In this document: piece by piece, positions 26,490-35,892 of the stretch
How the letters are laid out: the number at the start of each line of letters is the position of its first letter
How positions within the stretch are numbered: the first letter of the stretch is position 1
NCBI RefSeq assembly: GCF_009795715.1
Contig: NZ_WTCR01000005.1
Coordinates: forward strand, 248,001-312,000
Length of the DNA: 64,000 bases
Reading direction: 5' to 3'
From: Labilibaculum euxinicum
GTDB taxonomy: Bacteria; Bacteroidota; Bacteroidia; Bacteroidales; Marinifilaceae
Translations under genes and position numbers: made by a program
The notes under the pieces: generated by a model
Databases searched by the model: none
What the model saw: the letters and a program-made list of their open reading frames with translations, nothing else
Told to the model about the DNA's origin: nothing

Positions 26490-27515
26490 ATGAATAAAAC
26501 AGCAATTCTCATCCTCATTTCTCTTCTTGCAAGCCTTACGCTGAAAGGCCAAAGTGGTGGAGAAAACATCTACGAATTCCTGAATTTAGGAAGTTCGGCC
26601 AGAGTTGCTGCCATGGGAGGAGATCAAATTGCACTGAACAATGTTGATGCAGATTACTCTTTTTACAATCCAGCGGCCCTTCATCCCGATTTGGATCAAA
26701 AAGTGGCATTAAATTACGTAATTTACCTTACGGATATCAATTACGGATATGCTTCCTACACTAAAGATTATGCTAAAATCGGCACCTTTTCATTGGCAAT
26801 GCATTACGTAAACTATGGAAAATTTACAGAAGCAAACGAATTTGGAGAAATAACAGGCAATTTTAAAGCTTCCGATTACGCGCTGATTATTAGTTATGGC
26901 AGGCAATTGAATAAGAATATTCGTGTGGGAGCTTCAATTAAACCAATTTATTCTGCCTTAGAAAAATACAGCTCTTTTGGTTTGGCTACCGATTTGGCCT
27001 TGATCTACGACAGTTCCGATGAACTATTCAGAGCTTCAATTGTGGCGCGGAATTTTGGTTATCAGATAAAAGCCTACTACGGATCGCACCGTGAAGATCT
27101 TCCGAATGAAATTTTAATTGGAATGAGTACCAAACTACAGCACGCTCCGTTTCGTTTTGCAATCACCTACCGCCATCTGGAAGAATTCGATCTGACTTAC
27201 GAATCAGAATTAAATAAAACGGACGATTCCTTCTCAAAATCAAGCAAAGACGGATTCTCCGACAAAGCCCTGAAACACTTCATTTTAGGTACAGAATTTT
27301 TACCATCGAAGAATTTTAGCATTCGGCTGGGGTACAACTTTCAGCGAAGAATGGAACTTAAAGTTGATGAAAAAACTTCGACTGTTGGATTCACATGGGG
27401 ATTTGGAGTTAAAGTATCTCGTTTTCAGGTGAGTTTTGCCTCGGCAAAGTATCATTTGGCAGGCGCAAGCAATCATTTCTCAATCAGCACACGATTAAGC
27501 GACTTTAATTTCTAA
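26490..27515 (+). CDS. porQ: type IX secretion protein PorQ
   Basis: This 341-residue protein has a signal peptide (MNKTAILILISLLASLTLKG) and then a FadL/PorV-like 14-stranded barrel. The N-terminal FLNLGSSARVAAMGGDQIAL and the following SFYNPAALHPDLDQKV are the signature of the PorV/PorQ family. PorQ forms part of the attachment and shuttle complex of the type IX secretion system with PorU, PorV and PorZ at the outer membrane. The length and this motif fit PorQ better than PorV. A second, shorter member is encoded at 51299. Confidence 0.85.
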   Translation: MNKTAILILISLLASLTLKGQSGGENIYEFLNLGSSARVAAMGGDQIALNNVDADYSFYNPAALHPDLDQKVALNYVIYLTDINYGYASYTKDYAKIGTFSLAMHYVNYGKFTEANEFGEITGNFKASDYALIISYGRQLNKNIRVGASIKPIYSALEKYSSFGLATDLALIYDSSDELFRASIVARNFGYQIKAYYGSHREDLPNEILIGMSTKLQHAPFRFAITYRHLEEFDLTYESELNKTDDSFSKSSKDGFSDKALKHFILGTEFLPSKNFSIRLGYNFQRRMELKVDEKTSTVGFTWGFGVKVSRFQVSFASAKYHLAGASNHFSISTRLSDFNF

Positions 27516-27618
27516 AAAAATAATTCAAATTGCGCATTTCAATCGTTTACAGGAAACTATAATCTTTCACACCTCCTATTTTTAGTTCCAAATCTCATAT
27601 TTTGATCGATTTTCTTTA

Positions 27619-27626
27619 TACTTTTG
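27619..27626 (+). promoter_or_regulatory. candidate -7 box of cmk
   Basis: TACTTTTG matches TAnnTTTG and lies 37 bases before the cmk ATG. No well-spaced -33 element is seen. Confidence 0.3.
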
Positions 27627-27662
27627 TACCCAATTGCACAAAAAAACCGAGCAATAACTAGA

Positions 27663-28355
27663 ATGGATATACCTGAAAAGAAACTAATTATAGCAATCGA
27701 CGGACATTCGTCGTGCGGAAAAAGTACTGTTGCCAAGGATTTGGCAAAAAAAATTAAATACACTTATATTGACAGTGGCGCAATGTATCGGGTGGTTACT
27801 CTTTTTGCAATGAGAAACAACTTAATTTCCAGCGACAAAGTAGATGAAAATAAGTTGGCTCATTTGATCGATCAAGTAAACATCTCTTTTAAATACAACA
27901 CTGAAAAACAGCGTCACGAGACTTATTTAAATGCTGAATTGGTTGAAGATGAGATTCGCCAAATGGCTGTTTCGAACAACGTAAGTTTGATTGCTAAAAT
28001 CAAATTTGTTCGTGAGAAAATGGTGGCTTTTCAACGTGAATTGAGCAAAGAAGGTGGAGTTATAATGGACGGCAGGGATATTGGAACTGTGGTTTTCCCA
28101 AATGCCGATTTAAAAATATTTATGACAGCCGATGTGGAAATAAGAGCCATTCGCCGTTACAAAGAATTAAAAGATAAAGGAGAAAACATTTCATTGGACG
28201 AAATCAGAGAAAACGTTTCAAAAAGAGATTATATCGATGAAAACCGTGATGAAAGTCCGCTCCGAAAAGCTGATGATGCAATTGTACTTAACAACAGCCA
28301 TTTAACTCCGGACGAACAATTGGATTGGATTGTTGATCGCATGAATGAGCTGTAA
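27663..28355 (+). CDS. cmk: cytidylate kinase
   Basis: This 230-residue protein phosphorylates CMP and dCMP in the cytoplasm. The start at 27663 (MDIPEKKLIIAIDGHSSCGK) is chosen because a -7 box lies immediately upstream and the extra N-terminal frame is not conserved. It has the P-loop GHSSCGKSTVAKDL, the Cmk segment YIDSGAMYRVVTLFA, and MDGRDIGTVVFPNADLKIF. A lid follows with ISLDEIRENVSKRDYIDENR. It is followed 23 bases later by the ispH-pfkA frame, consistent with one operon. Confidence 0.93.
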   Translation: MDIPEKKLIIAIDGHSSCGKSTVAKDLAKKIKYTYIDSGAMYRVVTLFAMRNNLISSDKVDENKLAHLIDQVNISFKYNTEKQRHETYLNAELVEDEIRQMAVSNNVSLIAKIKFVREKMVAFQRELSKEGGVIMDGRDIGTVVFPNADLKIFMTADVEIRAIRRYKELKDKGENISLDEIRENVSKRDYIDENRDESPLRKADDAIVLNNSHLTPDEQLDWIVDRMNEL

Positions 28356-28378
28356 GTAATCAACCGACAGGATAAAAA

Positions 28379-30226
28379 ATGAATATTGAAATTGATCCTA
28401 ACGCCGGATTCTGCTTTGGTGTTGTAAATGCCATAAATAAAGCGGAAGAAATACTGAAAGAGGACAATCAACTCTTCTGTATTGGTGATATCGTTCACAA
28501 CAATATCGAAGTTGATCGTCTTAATACTCAAGGGTTACAAGCCATCAATCACGATCAGTTTGCAAAACTGTCAGGAAAAAAAGTTTTATTTAGAGCACAT
28601 GGAGAACCTCCAACCTCTTACGAAACAGCAAAAAAGCAAAATATAGAAATTATTGATGCTTCGTGCCCGGTAGTTTTAAAACTGCAAAAAAAGATAAAAA
28701 AAGCATATCAGGAGATTAAGAAGTCAAACGGTCAAATAATTATATACGGTAAAAAAGGTCATGCCGAGGTAAATGGTTTAGTCGGTCAAACCGAAGGCAA
28801 GGCAATTGTTGTTGAAAATACAGATGATTTAAAATTGGTGAACTTTAGCTTGCCGGTTGTTCTGTTTTCACAAACAACAAAAACCATTTCAGGCTTTGCT
28901 GAAATTTCAGAATATCTGAAAAAGGAATGCAAAAACAGCCTTAGTATTAATGATACAATTTGCAGAAAGGTATCGAATCGTGTTCCCTTAATTAAGGATT
29001 TTGCAGGCAAACACGATGTGATCATTTTTGTGAGCGGAAAAAAAAGTTCGAACGGAAAATTACTGTTCGATGTCTGTAAAAGAACAAATCAGAACAGTCA
29101 CTTTATCACTTGCCCCGATGAACTGAATATGGACTGGTTTGCGAATGCGAAATCGGTTGGTGTAAGCGGAGCAACATCCACTCCCACCTGGCTGATGAAT
29201 GATACAATTGAAAAAATAAAACTTGAAAATAAAAACGATTTAAGCATGTCTAAAATTAAGAAAATTGGAGTTTTAACTTCAGGAGGCGATGCTCCAGGAA
29301 TGAATGCAGCTATCAGAGCTGTTGTTCGTGCTGCTATCTATAACAAAATTGAAGTTGTAGGTGTACTGCAAGGATACGAAGGCTTAATTCATGGTGATTT
29401 TAAGAAAATGAAATCTCATGATGTAAGCAACATTATTCAAAAAGGCGGAACTATTCTTCGTTCGGCCAGAAGTGAAGAATTCAGAACTGTTGAGGGAAGA
29501 AAAAAAGCACATGAGCAAATGATTGCCAATAAAATAGATGCTCTTGTGGTTATTGGTGGTGACGGTACATTTTCAGGAGCCCGTATTTTTACACAAGAAT
29601 TTGATATCCCTGTAGTGGGAATTCCGGGTACTATCGACAATGATTTGTTTGGTACCGATTACACGATTGGTTACGACACGGCAATCAACACAGTAATTGA
29701 TGCTGTTGATAAAATCCGCGATACTGCGAGTGCTCACAACCGTTTGTTCTTTATTGAAGTAATGGGCCGTGATGCTGGTTTTATTGCTTTGCGAAGTGGA
29801 ATTGCAACAGGAGCTGAAGCTATTTTAATTCCTGAAAAAGAAACCCACACTCAGGAATTGCAAAAATATCTTGAAAAAGGGTACAAAGAACACAAATCAA
29901 GCGGAATTGTAATTGTTGCAGAAGGTGACAAATCTGGTGGTGCTTACACAATTGCAAAGGAAATTGGAAAAGAACATCCTGAATACGACATTCGTGTATC
30001 TGTTCTGGGACACATGCAAAGAGGAGGTTCTCCATCGGCTTTCGACCGCGTAACTGCATCTACTTTGGGCGTTGCTGCTGTTGAAGCTTTACTGGATGAT
30101 CAAAAGAGTATCATGGTTGGAATTGTTAACGGTGAGGTTTCACATGTTTCATTCAACAAAACAATTAAAAACAAGAAGAAAGTTAAGGATTCACTGATGA
30201 GTCTTAACGATATTCTTTCTATCTAA
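28379..30226 (+). CDS. ispH-pfkA: in-frame fusion of IspH and 6-phosphofructokinase
   Basis: One uninterrupted 615-codon frame. Residues 1-289 are IspH, the [4Fe-4S] enzyme making IPP and DMAPP at the end of the MEP isoprenoid pathway. Its cluster cysteines are in AGFCFG, DASCPVV and DTICRKVSNR, and it keeps RAHGEPP, KKGHAEVNG and GATSTP. Residues 290-615 are a complete PfkA beginning with its own Met (MSKIKKIGVLTSGGDAPGMN), with GGDGTFSGA and PGTIDNDLFGT. No linker separates the parts, so it looks like loss of the ispH stop rather than an old fusion. A TAA out of frame by one sits at 29241-29243. Whether two proteins are also made from the internal ATG is open. Confidence 0.85.
   Translation: MNIEIDPNAGFCFGVVNAINKAEEILKEDNQLFCIGDIVHNNIEVDRLNTQGLQAINHDQFAKLSGKKVLFRAHGEPPTSYETAKKQNIEIIDASCPVVLKLQKKIKKAYQEIKKSNGQIIIYGKKGHAEVNGLVGQTEGKAIVVENTDDLKLVNFSLPVVLFSQTTKTISGFAEISEYLKKECKNSLSINDTICRKVSNRVPLIKDFAGKHDVIIFVSGKKSSNGKLLFDVCKRTNQNSHFITCPDELNMDWFANAKSVGVSGATSTPTWLMNDTIEKIKLENKNDLSMSKIKKIGVLTSGGDAPGMNAAIRAVVRAAIYNKIEVVGVLQGYEGLIHGDFKKMKSHDVSNIIQKGGTILRSARSEEFRTVEGRKKAHEQMIANKIDALVVIGGDGTFSGARIFTQEFDIPVVGIPGTIDNDLFGTDYTIGYDTAINTVIDAVDKIRDTASAHNRLFFIEVMGRDAGFIALRSGIATGAEAILIPEKETHTQELQKYLEKGYKEHKSSGIVIVAEGDKSGGAYTIAKEIGKEHPEYDIRVSVLGHMQRGGSPSAFDRVTASTLGVAAVEALLDDQKSIMVGIVNGEVSHVSFNKTIKNKKKVKDSLMSLNDILSI
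29246..30226 (+). CDS. pfkA: 6-phosphofructokinase moiety, with its own ATG
   Basis: This 326-residue segment is a full-length ATP-type phosphofructokinase, the committed step of glycolysis. It has the ATP loop LTSGGDAPGMNAAIRAV, GGDGTFSGARIF, the catalytic aspartate region PGTIDNDLFGTDYTIGYDTA, and the substrate segment EVMGRDAGFIALRSG. Its initiator ATG at 29246 is in frame with, and follows without a stop, the ispH coding region. It is listed separately because translation from this ATG would give a normal PfkA, whatever the fate of the longer frame. Confidence 0.8.
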   Translation: MSKIKKIGVLTSGGDAPGMNAAIRAVVRAAIYNKIEVVGVLQGYEGLIHGDFKKMKSHDVSNIIQKGGTILRSARSEEFRTVEGRKKAHEQMIANKIDALVVIGGDGTFSGARIFTQEFDIPVVGIPGTIDNDLFGTDYTIGYDTAINTVIDAVDKIRDTASAHNRLFFIEVMGRDAGFIALRSGIATGAEAILIPEKETHTQELQKYLEKGYKEHKSSGIVIVAEGDKSGGAYTIAKEIGKEHPEYDIRVSVLGHMQRGGSPSAFDRVTASTLGVAAVEALLDDQKSIMVGIVNGEVSHVSFNKTIKNKKKVKDSLMSLNDILSI

Positions 30227-30311
30227 ATGATTTGAGAACGGTGGTTTTTGTTCATGCCTGTTTTCGTATCAGGATTTAATGCCCAAATGATGAGATTCTA
30301 ATCAGAACTCA

Positions 30312-30319
30312 TAACTTTG
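30312..30319 (+). promoter_or_regulatory. candidate -7 box of priA
   Basis: TAACTTTG, 19 bases before the chosen priA ATG. A start site near 30326 would exclude the ATG at 30317. No -33 match. Confidence 0.3.
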
Positions 30320-30337
30320 AGGAAAATGCTCACAGTA

Positions 30338-32812
30338 ATGAACAAGACTACCGAATTCGCAGATATTATACTGCCACTTCCATTGGCCCGGCTTTTTACC
30401 TACTCTATTCCGGAGGAACTAAAAGCTGATGTGGCCATTGGAAAAAGGGTAGTTGTTCCCTTCGGCAGTAAAAAATTCTACACAGGCATTGTGAAAAACA
30501 TTCACAATACAGCTCCTGAAGATTATTCAACCAAAGATATTATTACCTGTCTGGATGAATCTCCGATTATCAATTCTTTTCAATTCAATTTTTGGGATTG
30601 GATATCACAATATTACCAATGTGCTTTAGGTGATGTTTTTAAAGCAGCACTTCCTTCAGGATTAAAGCTGGAAAGCCAAACCAAGATAACTGCAAACGAA
30701 GATTTTCAGACTCAGGAAACTCTAAGTAAAACCGAGGCGCAAATTTTGAATGTACTAAAGCATTCAAAAGACGTGAACATCTTTGCATTAAATCAGGCCA
30801 CAGGATTAAAAAATACGCTTCCTCAAGTAAAATCACTACTCGAAAAAGGAGCCGTTTCCATCGAAGAACAAATCATTAACCATTACAAGGAAAAGAAAAA
30901 AGAGTTTGTTCGATTGGTATATGATTTTAGCGAATCGGAAATGGGAAATCTGATTAATGACTTAAAAAGAGCAAAAAAACAGCAGGAGATACTCCTCTCC
31001 TATCTTAATCTTTCCAAACATTACTTCGAAGAAAATGCTCTAAAAGTTTCAGCCCTCGAACTTCTAACGTCAACAGCAGCTTCCAAAAGCATTTTAAAAA
31101 GTTTGGTGGAAAAAAACATTCTTGAAATTTACCATGAGAAAATGGATCGAATCGATCTGTCTCAAACAGAAACTTCAGGACTTAAAGAATTGAATGAATA
31201 TCAGGAAAAAGCAATTGCTGAGATCCGTGAAAACTTTGAAGAGAAGAACTGTGTACTGCTCCACGGAGTCACCTCAAGTGGAAAAACAGAAATATACATC
31301 CATCTGATTCAGGAGCAGTTACAACTTGGGAAACAGGTACTTTACCTGTTGCCGGAAATTGCTTTAACAACTCAGATCATCAATCGGCTGCGAACTGTAT
31401 TTGGAAATAAAGTAGGAATCTATCATTCGAAATTTAACGATGCCGAACGGGTAGAAATTTACAACAATATCAATCAAAACAATCCTGATAATGCCTATCA
31501 GGTAATATTAGGTGTTCGTTCATCAATATTTTTGCCTTTCAAAAATTTAGGATTAATTATTGTCGATGAAGAACACGAAAACACATACAAACAATTCGAT
31601 CCGGCTCCGCGATACCACGCACGCGATGCTTCTATTTATCTGGCTCATTTGCATCAGGCAAAAACTTTATTGGGCACTGCTACCCCCGCAATAGAAACCT
31701 ACTATAATGCCAAAACGGGCAAATACGGTTTGGTAGAATTGTTTCAGCGTCACCAAAATCTGGAAATGCCCGAAATAATTATTGCTGATGTAAAGGAAGC
31801 CAAACGGAAAAAACGGATGAAATCCATGTTCTCTCCTGAGTTGATGCAAATGATGGAAACTTGCCTGGAAAATAAGGAACAGATCATTTTATTTCAAAAC
31901 AGAAGAGGATATTCGCCCTATCTGGAATGCAAAAGCTGCGGGTGGGTTCCTCATTGCCCAAACTGTGCTGTCAGCTTAACATACCACCAATTCAACAATC
32001 AATTGGTTTGCCATTACTGTGCTTACAGTATTCATCCACCAACCAGCTGTGAACATTGCAGTTCAACCGAAATTGAAGACAAAGGTTTTGGAACTGAAAA
32101 AATTGAAGAGGAATTAACAGGTTTCTTTCCTGATGCAAGAATTGCAAGAATGGATTTGGATACCACCCGCAAAAAAATGGCCTATGAAAAACTCATTTAC
32201 AAATTCGAAAATCAGGAACTCGATATTTTAGTGGGTACACAAATGGTTTCGAAGGGACTCGATTTTGATAATGTGAGTTTGGTTGGTGTGCTAAATGCTG
32301 ACTCAATGCTGAATTACCCGGATTTTCGTGCCTACGAACGGAGTTTTCAGATGATGGCTCAGGTTTCCGGACGTGCCGGCCGAAAAAAGAAAAGAGGCAA
32401 AGTTCTGATACAAACTTATACTCCTGAACACCCAATCATAAAAAATGTAATTGGGAACGATTATATTTCGATGTACTCCGACCAATTGGCAGAAAGAAAA
32501 GAATTTATTTATCCACCTTTTTACCGCTTAATCAACATCTGTTTAAAACACAAAAACCAAACTCTGGTGAATCAGGCGTCAGAAACCTTGGCAAAATCTT
32601 TACGGAAAATTTTTGGCATTCGTGTATTTGGGCCTCAATCGCCTGTTATTAACCGAATTCAAAACTTATACATCGTTAACATCCTTTTAAAAATAGAGAA
32701 GAAAAGCTCCCCATCTAAAGCCAAATGGATTTTAAATCAACATGCAAATCATCTAAAAAGCATGGATCAATTTAAATCCATTCAAATTAATTTCGACGTC
32801 GATCCGATGTAA
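30338..32812 (+). CDS. priA: primosomal protein N', replication restart helicase PriA
   Basis: This 824-residue SF2 helicase reloads the replisome at stalled forks. The start at 30338 (MNKTTEFADIILPLPLARLF) fits the conserved N-terminal DNA-binding domain. It shows Walker A HGVTSSGKTE, the helicase motif IIVDEEHENTYKQ, and the two zinc-binding clusters CKSCGWVPHCPNC and CHYCAYS...CEHC inserted in the helicase core. The family motif GTEKIEEEL comes before the C-terminal domain. It lies downstream of pfkA with a short spacer carrying its own -7-like box. Confidence 0.95.
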   Translation: MNKTTEFADIILPLPLARLFTYSIPEELKADVAIGKRVVVPFGSKKFYTGIVKNIHNTAPEDYSTKDIITCLDESPIINSFQFNFWDWISQYYQCALGDVFKAALPSGLKLESQTKITANEDFQTQETLSKTEAQILNVLKHSKDVNIFALNQATGLKNTLPQVKSLLEKGAVSIEEQIINHYKEKKKEFVRLVYDFSESEMGNLINDLKRAKKQQEILLSYLNLSKHYFEENALKVSALELLTSTAASKSILKSLVEKNILEIYHEKMDRIDLSQTETSGLKELNEYQEKAIAEIRENFEEKNCVLLHGVTSSGKTEIYIHLIQEQLQLGKQVLYLLPEIALTTQIINRLRTVFGNKVGIYHSKFNDAERVEIYNNINQNNPDNAYQVILGVRSSIFLPFKNLGLIIVDEEHENTYKQFDPAPRYHARDASIYLAHLHQAKTLLGTATPAIETYYNAKTGKYGLVELFQRHQNLEMPEIIIADVKEAKRKKRMKSMFSPELMQMMETCLENKEQIILFQNRRGYSPYLECKSCGWVPHCPNCAVSLTYHQFNNQLVCHYCAYSIHPPTSCEHCSSTEIEDKGFGTEKIEEELTGFFPDARIARMDLDTTRKKMAYEKLIYKFENQELDILVGTQMVSKGLDFDNVSLVGVLNADSMLNYPDFRAYERSFQMMAQVSGRAGRKKKRGKVLIQTYTPEHPIIKNVIGNDYISMYSDQLAERKEFIYPPFYRLINICLKHKNQTLVNQASETLAKSLRKIFGIRVFGPQSPVINRIQNLYIVNILLKIEKKSSPSKAKWILNQHANHLKSMDQFKSIQINFDVDPM

Positions 32813-32914
32813 ACAACATCGTTTACAAGCATTTAAGACTTGTAATTGAATTTTCTAAATGTGTTAAAAATACATAAGGAATGTGCTAAAGATTCGCCAA
32901 CACACGAATTTGTT

Positions 32915-32922
32915 TATCTTTG
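32915..32922 (+). promoter_or_regulatory. candidate -7 box of the heptose-kinase-like gene
   Basis: TATCTTTG, 27 bases before the GTG start at 32950. No well-spaced -33 element. Confidence 0.35.
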
Positions 32923-32949
32923 CTGACATAATTCAAAAACCAGGAAATA

Positions 32950-33951
32950 GTGAATAAAATTGAATTAGAACAAATATTCGAATCCTTCTCTAAATTAAAT
33001 GTGTTGGTTATCGGCGATGTTATGGTCGACGCCTACGTTTGGGGTAAAGTAGATCGGATATCGCCGGAAGCCCCGGTACCAATTGTTTCTTGCGTTAAGC
33101 GCGAAAGCAGATTAGGGGGAGCCGCCAATGTAGCTCTAAATATCAAATCGTTAGGTGCAAGCCCTATTCTTTGTTCAGTAATTGGTGAGGATGAAAAAGG
33201 CAAAGAATTTTTAAACCTTTTAACTGAGATTGAAGAAGAGCAATATGGAATAGTTGTTAGCAACAAACGGAGAACAACGGTAAAAACGCGCTTCATAAGC
33301 AACAATCAACACCTTATTCGTGTTGATGAAGAAGATACTCATGAATTAGCGGATGAAATAGAAGCTGAATTTATTGATCACATCAAAAGCTTAATCGAAA
33401 AGCATGAAATTCATGCAATTATTTTTGAAGATTACGACAAAGGAGTAATCACTAAAAATCTGATTGATGAAATTGTTCATCTTGCTAACAGCAAAGCAAT
33501 TCCTGTTGCGGTAGATCCTAAAAAACGTCATTACAACGATTATAAAAATGTAAGCCTTTTCAAACCAAACTTCAAAGAATTTGTGGAAGGTTCCAATCTA
33601 CTGCTTGAAAAAGGAGATATTCACGGATTGTTTGACGAAGCCAAGAAGTTTCAGAATGAGATGGGCATTAAAAAACTATTTATTACGTTATCAGAGTTAG
33701 GCGTTTTTATCAGCAATGAAAAAACCTACGAACACATTCCTGCAGTGGTTAGACAAATTGCGGATGTTTCAGGAGCCGGCGATACTGTAATCAGCGTTGC
33801 TGCCTTGTGTTTGGCCACCGGTATGAATGCAAGGCAGATTGCTGCAATCTCGAACCTTGCAGGAGGAATTGTATGTGAAATTCCTGTTGTTGTACCTATT
33901 AACAAGGATCAACTTTTAGCTGAAAGCAGTAAGATAATCGACAAGCTTTAG
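32950..33951 (+). CDS. PfkB-family kinase, HldE domain I-like heptose-7-phosphate kinase
   Basis: This 333-residue protein uses a GTG start at 32950. It has the RfaE/HldE kinase-domain signature GDVMVDAYVWGKVDRISPEA with PVPIVS, the ADP-ribokinase-type GGAANVALNIKSLG, and the catalytic C-terminal DVSGAGDTVISVAALCL. Domain I enzymes phosphorylate D-glycero-beta-D-manno-heptose 7-phosphate for heptose-containing glycans. The nucleotidyltransferase domain II of the bifunctional form is absent. Substrate is inferred from the family; other sugar phosphates are possible. Confidence 0.82.
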   Translation: MNKIELEQIFESFSKLNVLVIGDVMVDAYVWGKVDRISPEAPVPIVSCVKRESRLGGAANVALNIKSLGASPILCSVIGEDEKGKEFLNLLTEIEEEQYGIVVSNKRRTTVKTRFISNNQHLIRVDEEDTHELADEIEAEFIDHIKSLIEKHEIHAIIFEDYDKGVITKNLIDEIVHLANSKAIPVAVDPKKRHYNDYKNVSLFKPNFKEFVEGSNLLLEKGDIHGLFDEAKKFQNEMGIKKLFITLSELGVFISNEKTYEHIPAVVRQIADVSGAGDTVISVAALCLATGMNARQIAAISNLAGGIVCEIPVVVPINKDQLLAESSKIIDKL

Positions 33952-34111
33952 AAAAGCGTACAAGTTATTTCTCAATTATGAAAAACGCTCATCCCCAGGG
34001 AGTTCTGTTTCCTTATGATTTTAGTCTTGCAGCACTATAATATGTTGATAATTCTCTTGCATTTGTTACTATTTTAGATCGCTTCAAAATTTTAAATATG
34101 CTTTAAAATAG

Positions 34112-34119
34112 TATCTTTG
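34112..34119 (+). promoter_or_regulatory. candidate -7 box of the parA operon
   Basis: TATCTTTG, 47 bases before the parA ATG, in an otherwise featureless 215-base spacer. Confidence 0.3.
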
Positions 34120-34166
34120 GAACAAGTTCATTTTTATAATATAAAACCTTGTAATCAGAATTGTTT

Positions 34167-34970
34167 ATGGCTAAAATAATTGCTCTGGCAAACCAAAAAG
34201 GAGGGGTTGGGAAAACCACTACAGCAATAAACCTTGCTTCAAGTCTTGCTGTTTTGGAGTATAAGGTTTTAATTGTTGATGCTGATCCACAGGCGAATTC
34301 GACCTCAGGCATTGGCTTTGATGTTCGAAACATTGAAAAAAGCATTTACGAATGTATTGTTGATGGAATTGAACCCAAAGAAGCCATTCTACATAGTGAG
34401 ATTGAAGGATTTGATATTCTTCCTTCGCACATCGACTTGGTAGGTGCTGAAATTGAGATGTTGAATCTTGCAAATCGTGAGCAAATCTTATTGAAAGTTC
34501 TTGAAAAATTAAGTCCTGATTATGATTTTATTCTAATTGACTGTTCGCCTTCACTTGGTTTAATTACTGTGAATGCGCTAACAGCAGCTAATTCAATAAT
34601 CATTCCTGTTCAGTGTGAATATTTTGCATTGGAAGGCTTGGGAAAACTTCTGAATACAATTAAAATTATTCAGAACCGTTTAAATCAGGATTTGGAAATT
34701 GAAGGATTTCTTTTGACGATGTATGACAGCCGTTTACGATTATCAAATCAAGTTGTAAGTGAAGTTAAAAAACACTTTCAGGATATGGTTTTCGAAACAA
34801 TCATTCAACGTAACACCAAGCTAGGTGAGGCTCCAAGTTACGGTAAACCAGCAATTCTTTATGATGCAGAATCGGCCGGAGCAGTTAATTACTTAAATTT
34901 GGCTCGTGAATTATTGAAAAATAATAACCTGACAAAAACAAGCACCAAAGCAAAACTCATTAGCGAATAA
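34167..34970 (+). CDS. parA: chromosome partitioning ATPase ParA/Soj
   Basis: This 267-residue Walker-type ATPase segregates the chromosome origin with ParB. It starts at the ATG at 34167 (MAKIIALANQKGGVGKTTTA); a TTG two codons upstream is unnecessary. It has the deviant Walker A KGGVGKTT, DADPQANST, the switch-like LIDCSPSLGLITVNAL, and PVQCEYFALEGL, all standard for the chromosomal Soj group. parB follows after 15 bases. The order parA-parB-DUF5683-lytic transglycosylase is the usual Bacteroidota chromosomal arrangement. Confidence 0.95.
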   Translation: MAKIIALANQKGGVGKTTTAINLASSLAVLEYKVLIVDADPQANSTSGIGFDVRNIEKSIYECIVDGIEPKEAILHSEIEGFDILPSHIDLVGAEIEMLNLANREQILLKVLEKLSPDYDFILIDCSPSLGLITVNALTAANSIIIPVQCEYFALEGLGKLLNTIKIIQNRLNQDLEIEGFLLTMYDSRLRLSNQVVSEVKKHFQDMVFETIIQRNTKLGEAPSYGKPAILYDAESAGAVNYLNLARELLKNNNLTKTSTKAKLISE

Positions 34971-34985
34971 TATTGAAATAGTAAG

Positions 34986-35864
34986 ATGGTAAAAAAGAGC
35001 GCATTAGGAAGAGGATTAGGAGCACTGATTAATGATATCGATGATGTTCAGGCAAGACCTGAAAAAGATCTAAGTAACGAAATCGAGATCTCAAAAATTG
35101 AAGCAAATCCCTATCAGCCAAGAACTAAATTTGATGAGGAAGCTTTGAATGAATTGGCTCAATCTATTAAAGAATTAGGAATTGTTCAGCCAATTACGGT
35201 TCGAAAAATTCATAATAACTCCTACCAGCTTATTGCCGGAGAAAGACGTTATCGGGCAGCTAAAATTGCCGGATTAACAAAAATTCCAGCTTACGTTCGA
35301 TTGGCTGAAGATGATAAAATGCTGGAACTTGCCTTGGTTGAAAATATCCAACGTGAAGACCTTGATTCTATTGAAATAGCCATTAGTTACCAAAGATTAA
35401 TTGAAGAGTGTAAACTGACACAAGAGAGTTTATCTGACCGCGTAGGCAAAAAACGCTCTACAGTATCCAACTATTTACGATTACTAAGACTACCTGCTGA
35501 AATCCAAAAAGGAATTCGCGAGAAAAAACTACTTATGGGCCATGCCCGAGCATTGGTAAATGTTGATGATCCAAGAACTCAACTTGAAATTTTTCAAGTA
35601 ACCGTTGAAAATGATTTCTCAGTTCGAAAAGTTGAAGAATTGGTTCGTAATTTCAACCAAGCAACGGAAGAAAAACCTGCTCCGGAGAAAGCGACAGCGC
35701 TTCCGAAAGAGTATGAATCTTTAAAAGATCATTTAGCCAATCATTTTAGCGCAAAAGTTGATCTTAAACGTACAAAAAACGGCAAAGGAAAAATCATTAT
35801 CCCATTTACATCCGATGATGATTTAGAACGTATCCTTGCTGTATTGGATCAAATGAAATCATAA
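34986..35864 (+). CDS. parB: chromosome partitioning protein ParB/Spo0J
   Basis: This 292-residue DNA-binding CTPase spreads from parS sites and is moved by ParA. It begins with KKSALGRGLGALINDID, then the ParB N-terminal domain (ISKIEANPYQPRTKFDEEAL, SIKELGIVQPITVRKI) and the CTP/arginine motif IAGERRYRAAKIAG. The helix-turn-helix follows (LTQESLSDRVGKKRSTVSNY), with a C-terminal dimerisation domain after a variable linker near residue 230. I find no canonical parS site in the window. Confidence 0.95.
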   Translation: MVKKSALGRGLGALINDIDDVQARPEKDLSNEIEISKIEANPYQPRTKFDEEALNELAQSIKELGIVQPITVRKIHNNSYQLIAGERRYRAAKIAGLTKIPAYVRLAEDDKMLELALVENIQREDLDSIEIAISYQRLIEECKLTQESLSDRVGKKRSTVSNYLRLLRLPAEIQKGIREKKLLMGHARALVNVDDPRTQLEIFQVTVENDFSVRKVEELVRNFNQATEEKPAPEKATALPKEYESLKDHLANHFSAKVDLKRTKNGKGKIIIPFTSDDDLERILAVLDQMKS

Positions 35865-35892
35865 GTTAGTTAAACTTTTAAAAATTTAAACA

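Noticed and set aside
30143-30158. Sequence GGTTTCACATGTTTCA resembling a parS half-site
   Set aside because: Not palindromic and inside pfkA; it does not match the parS consensus.
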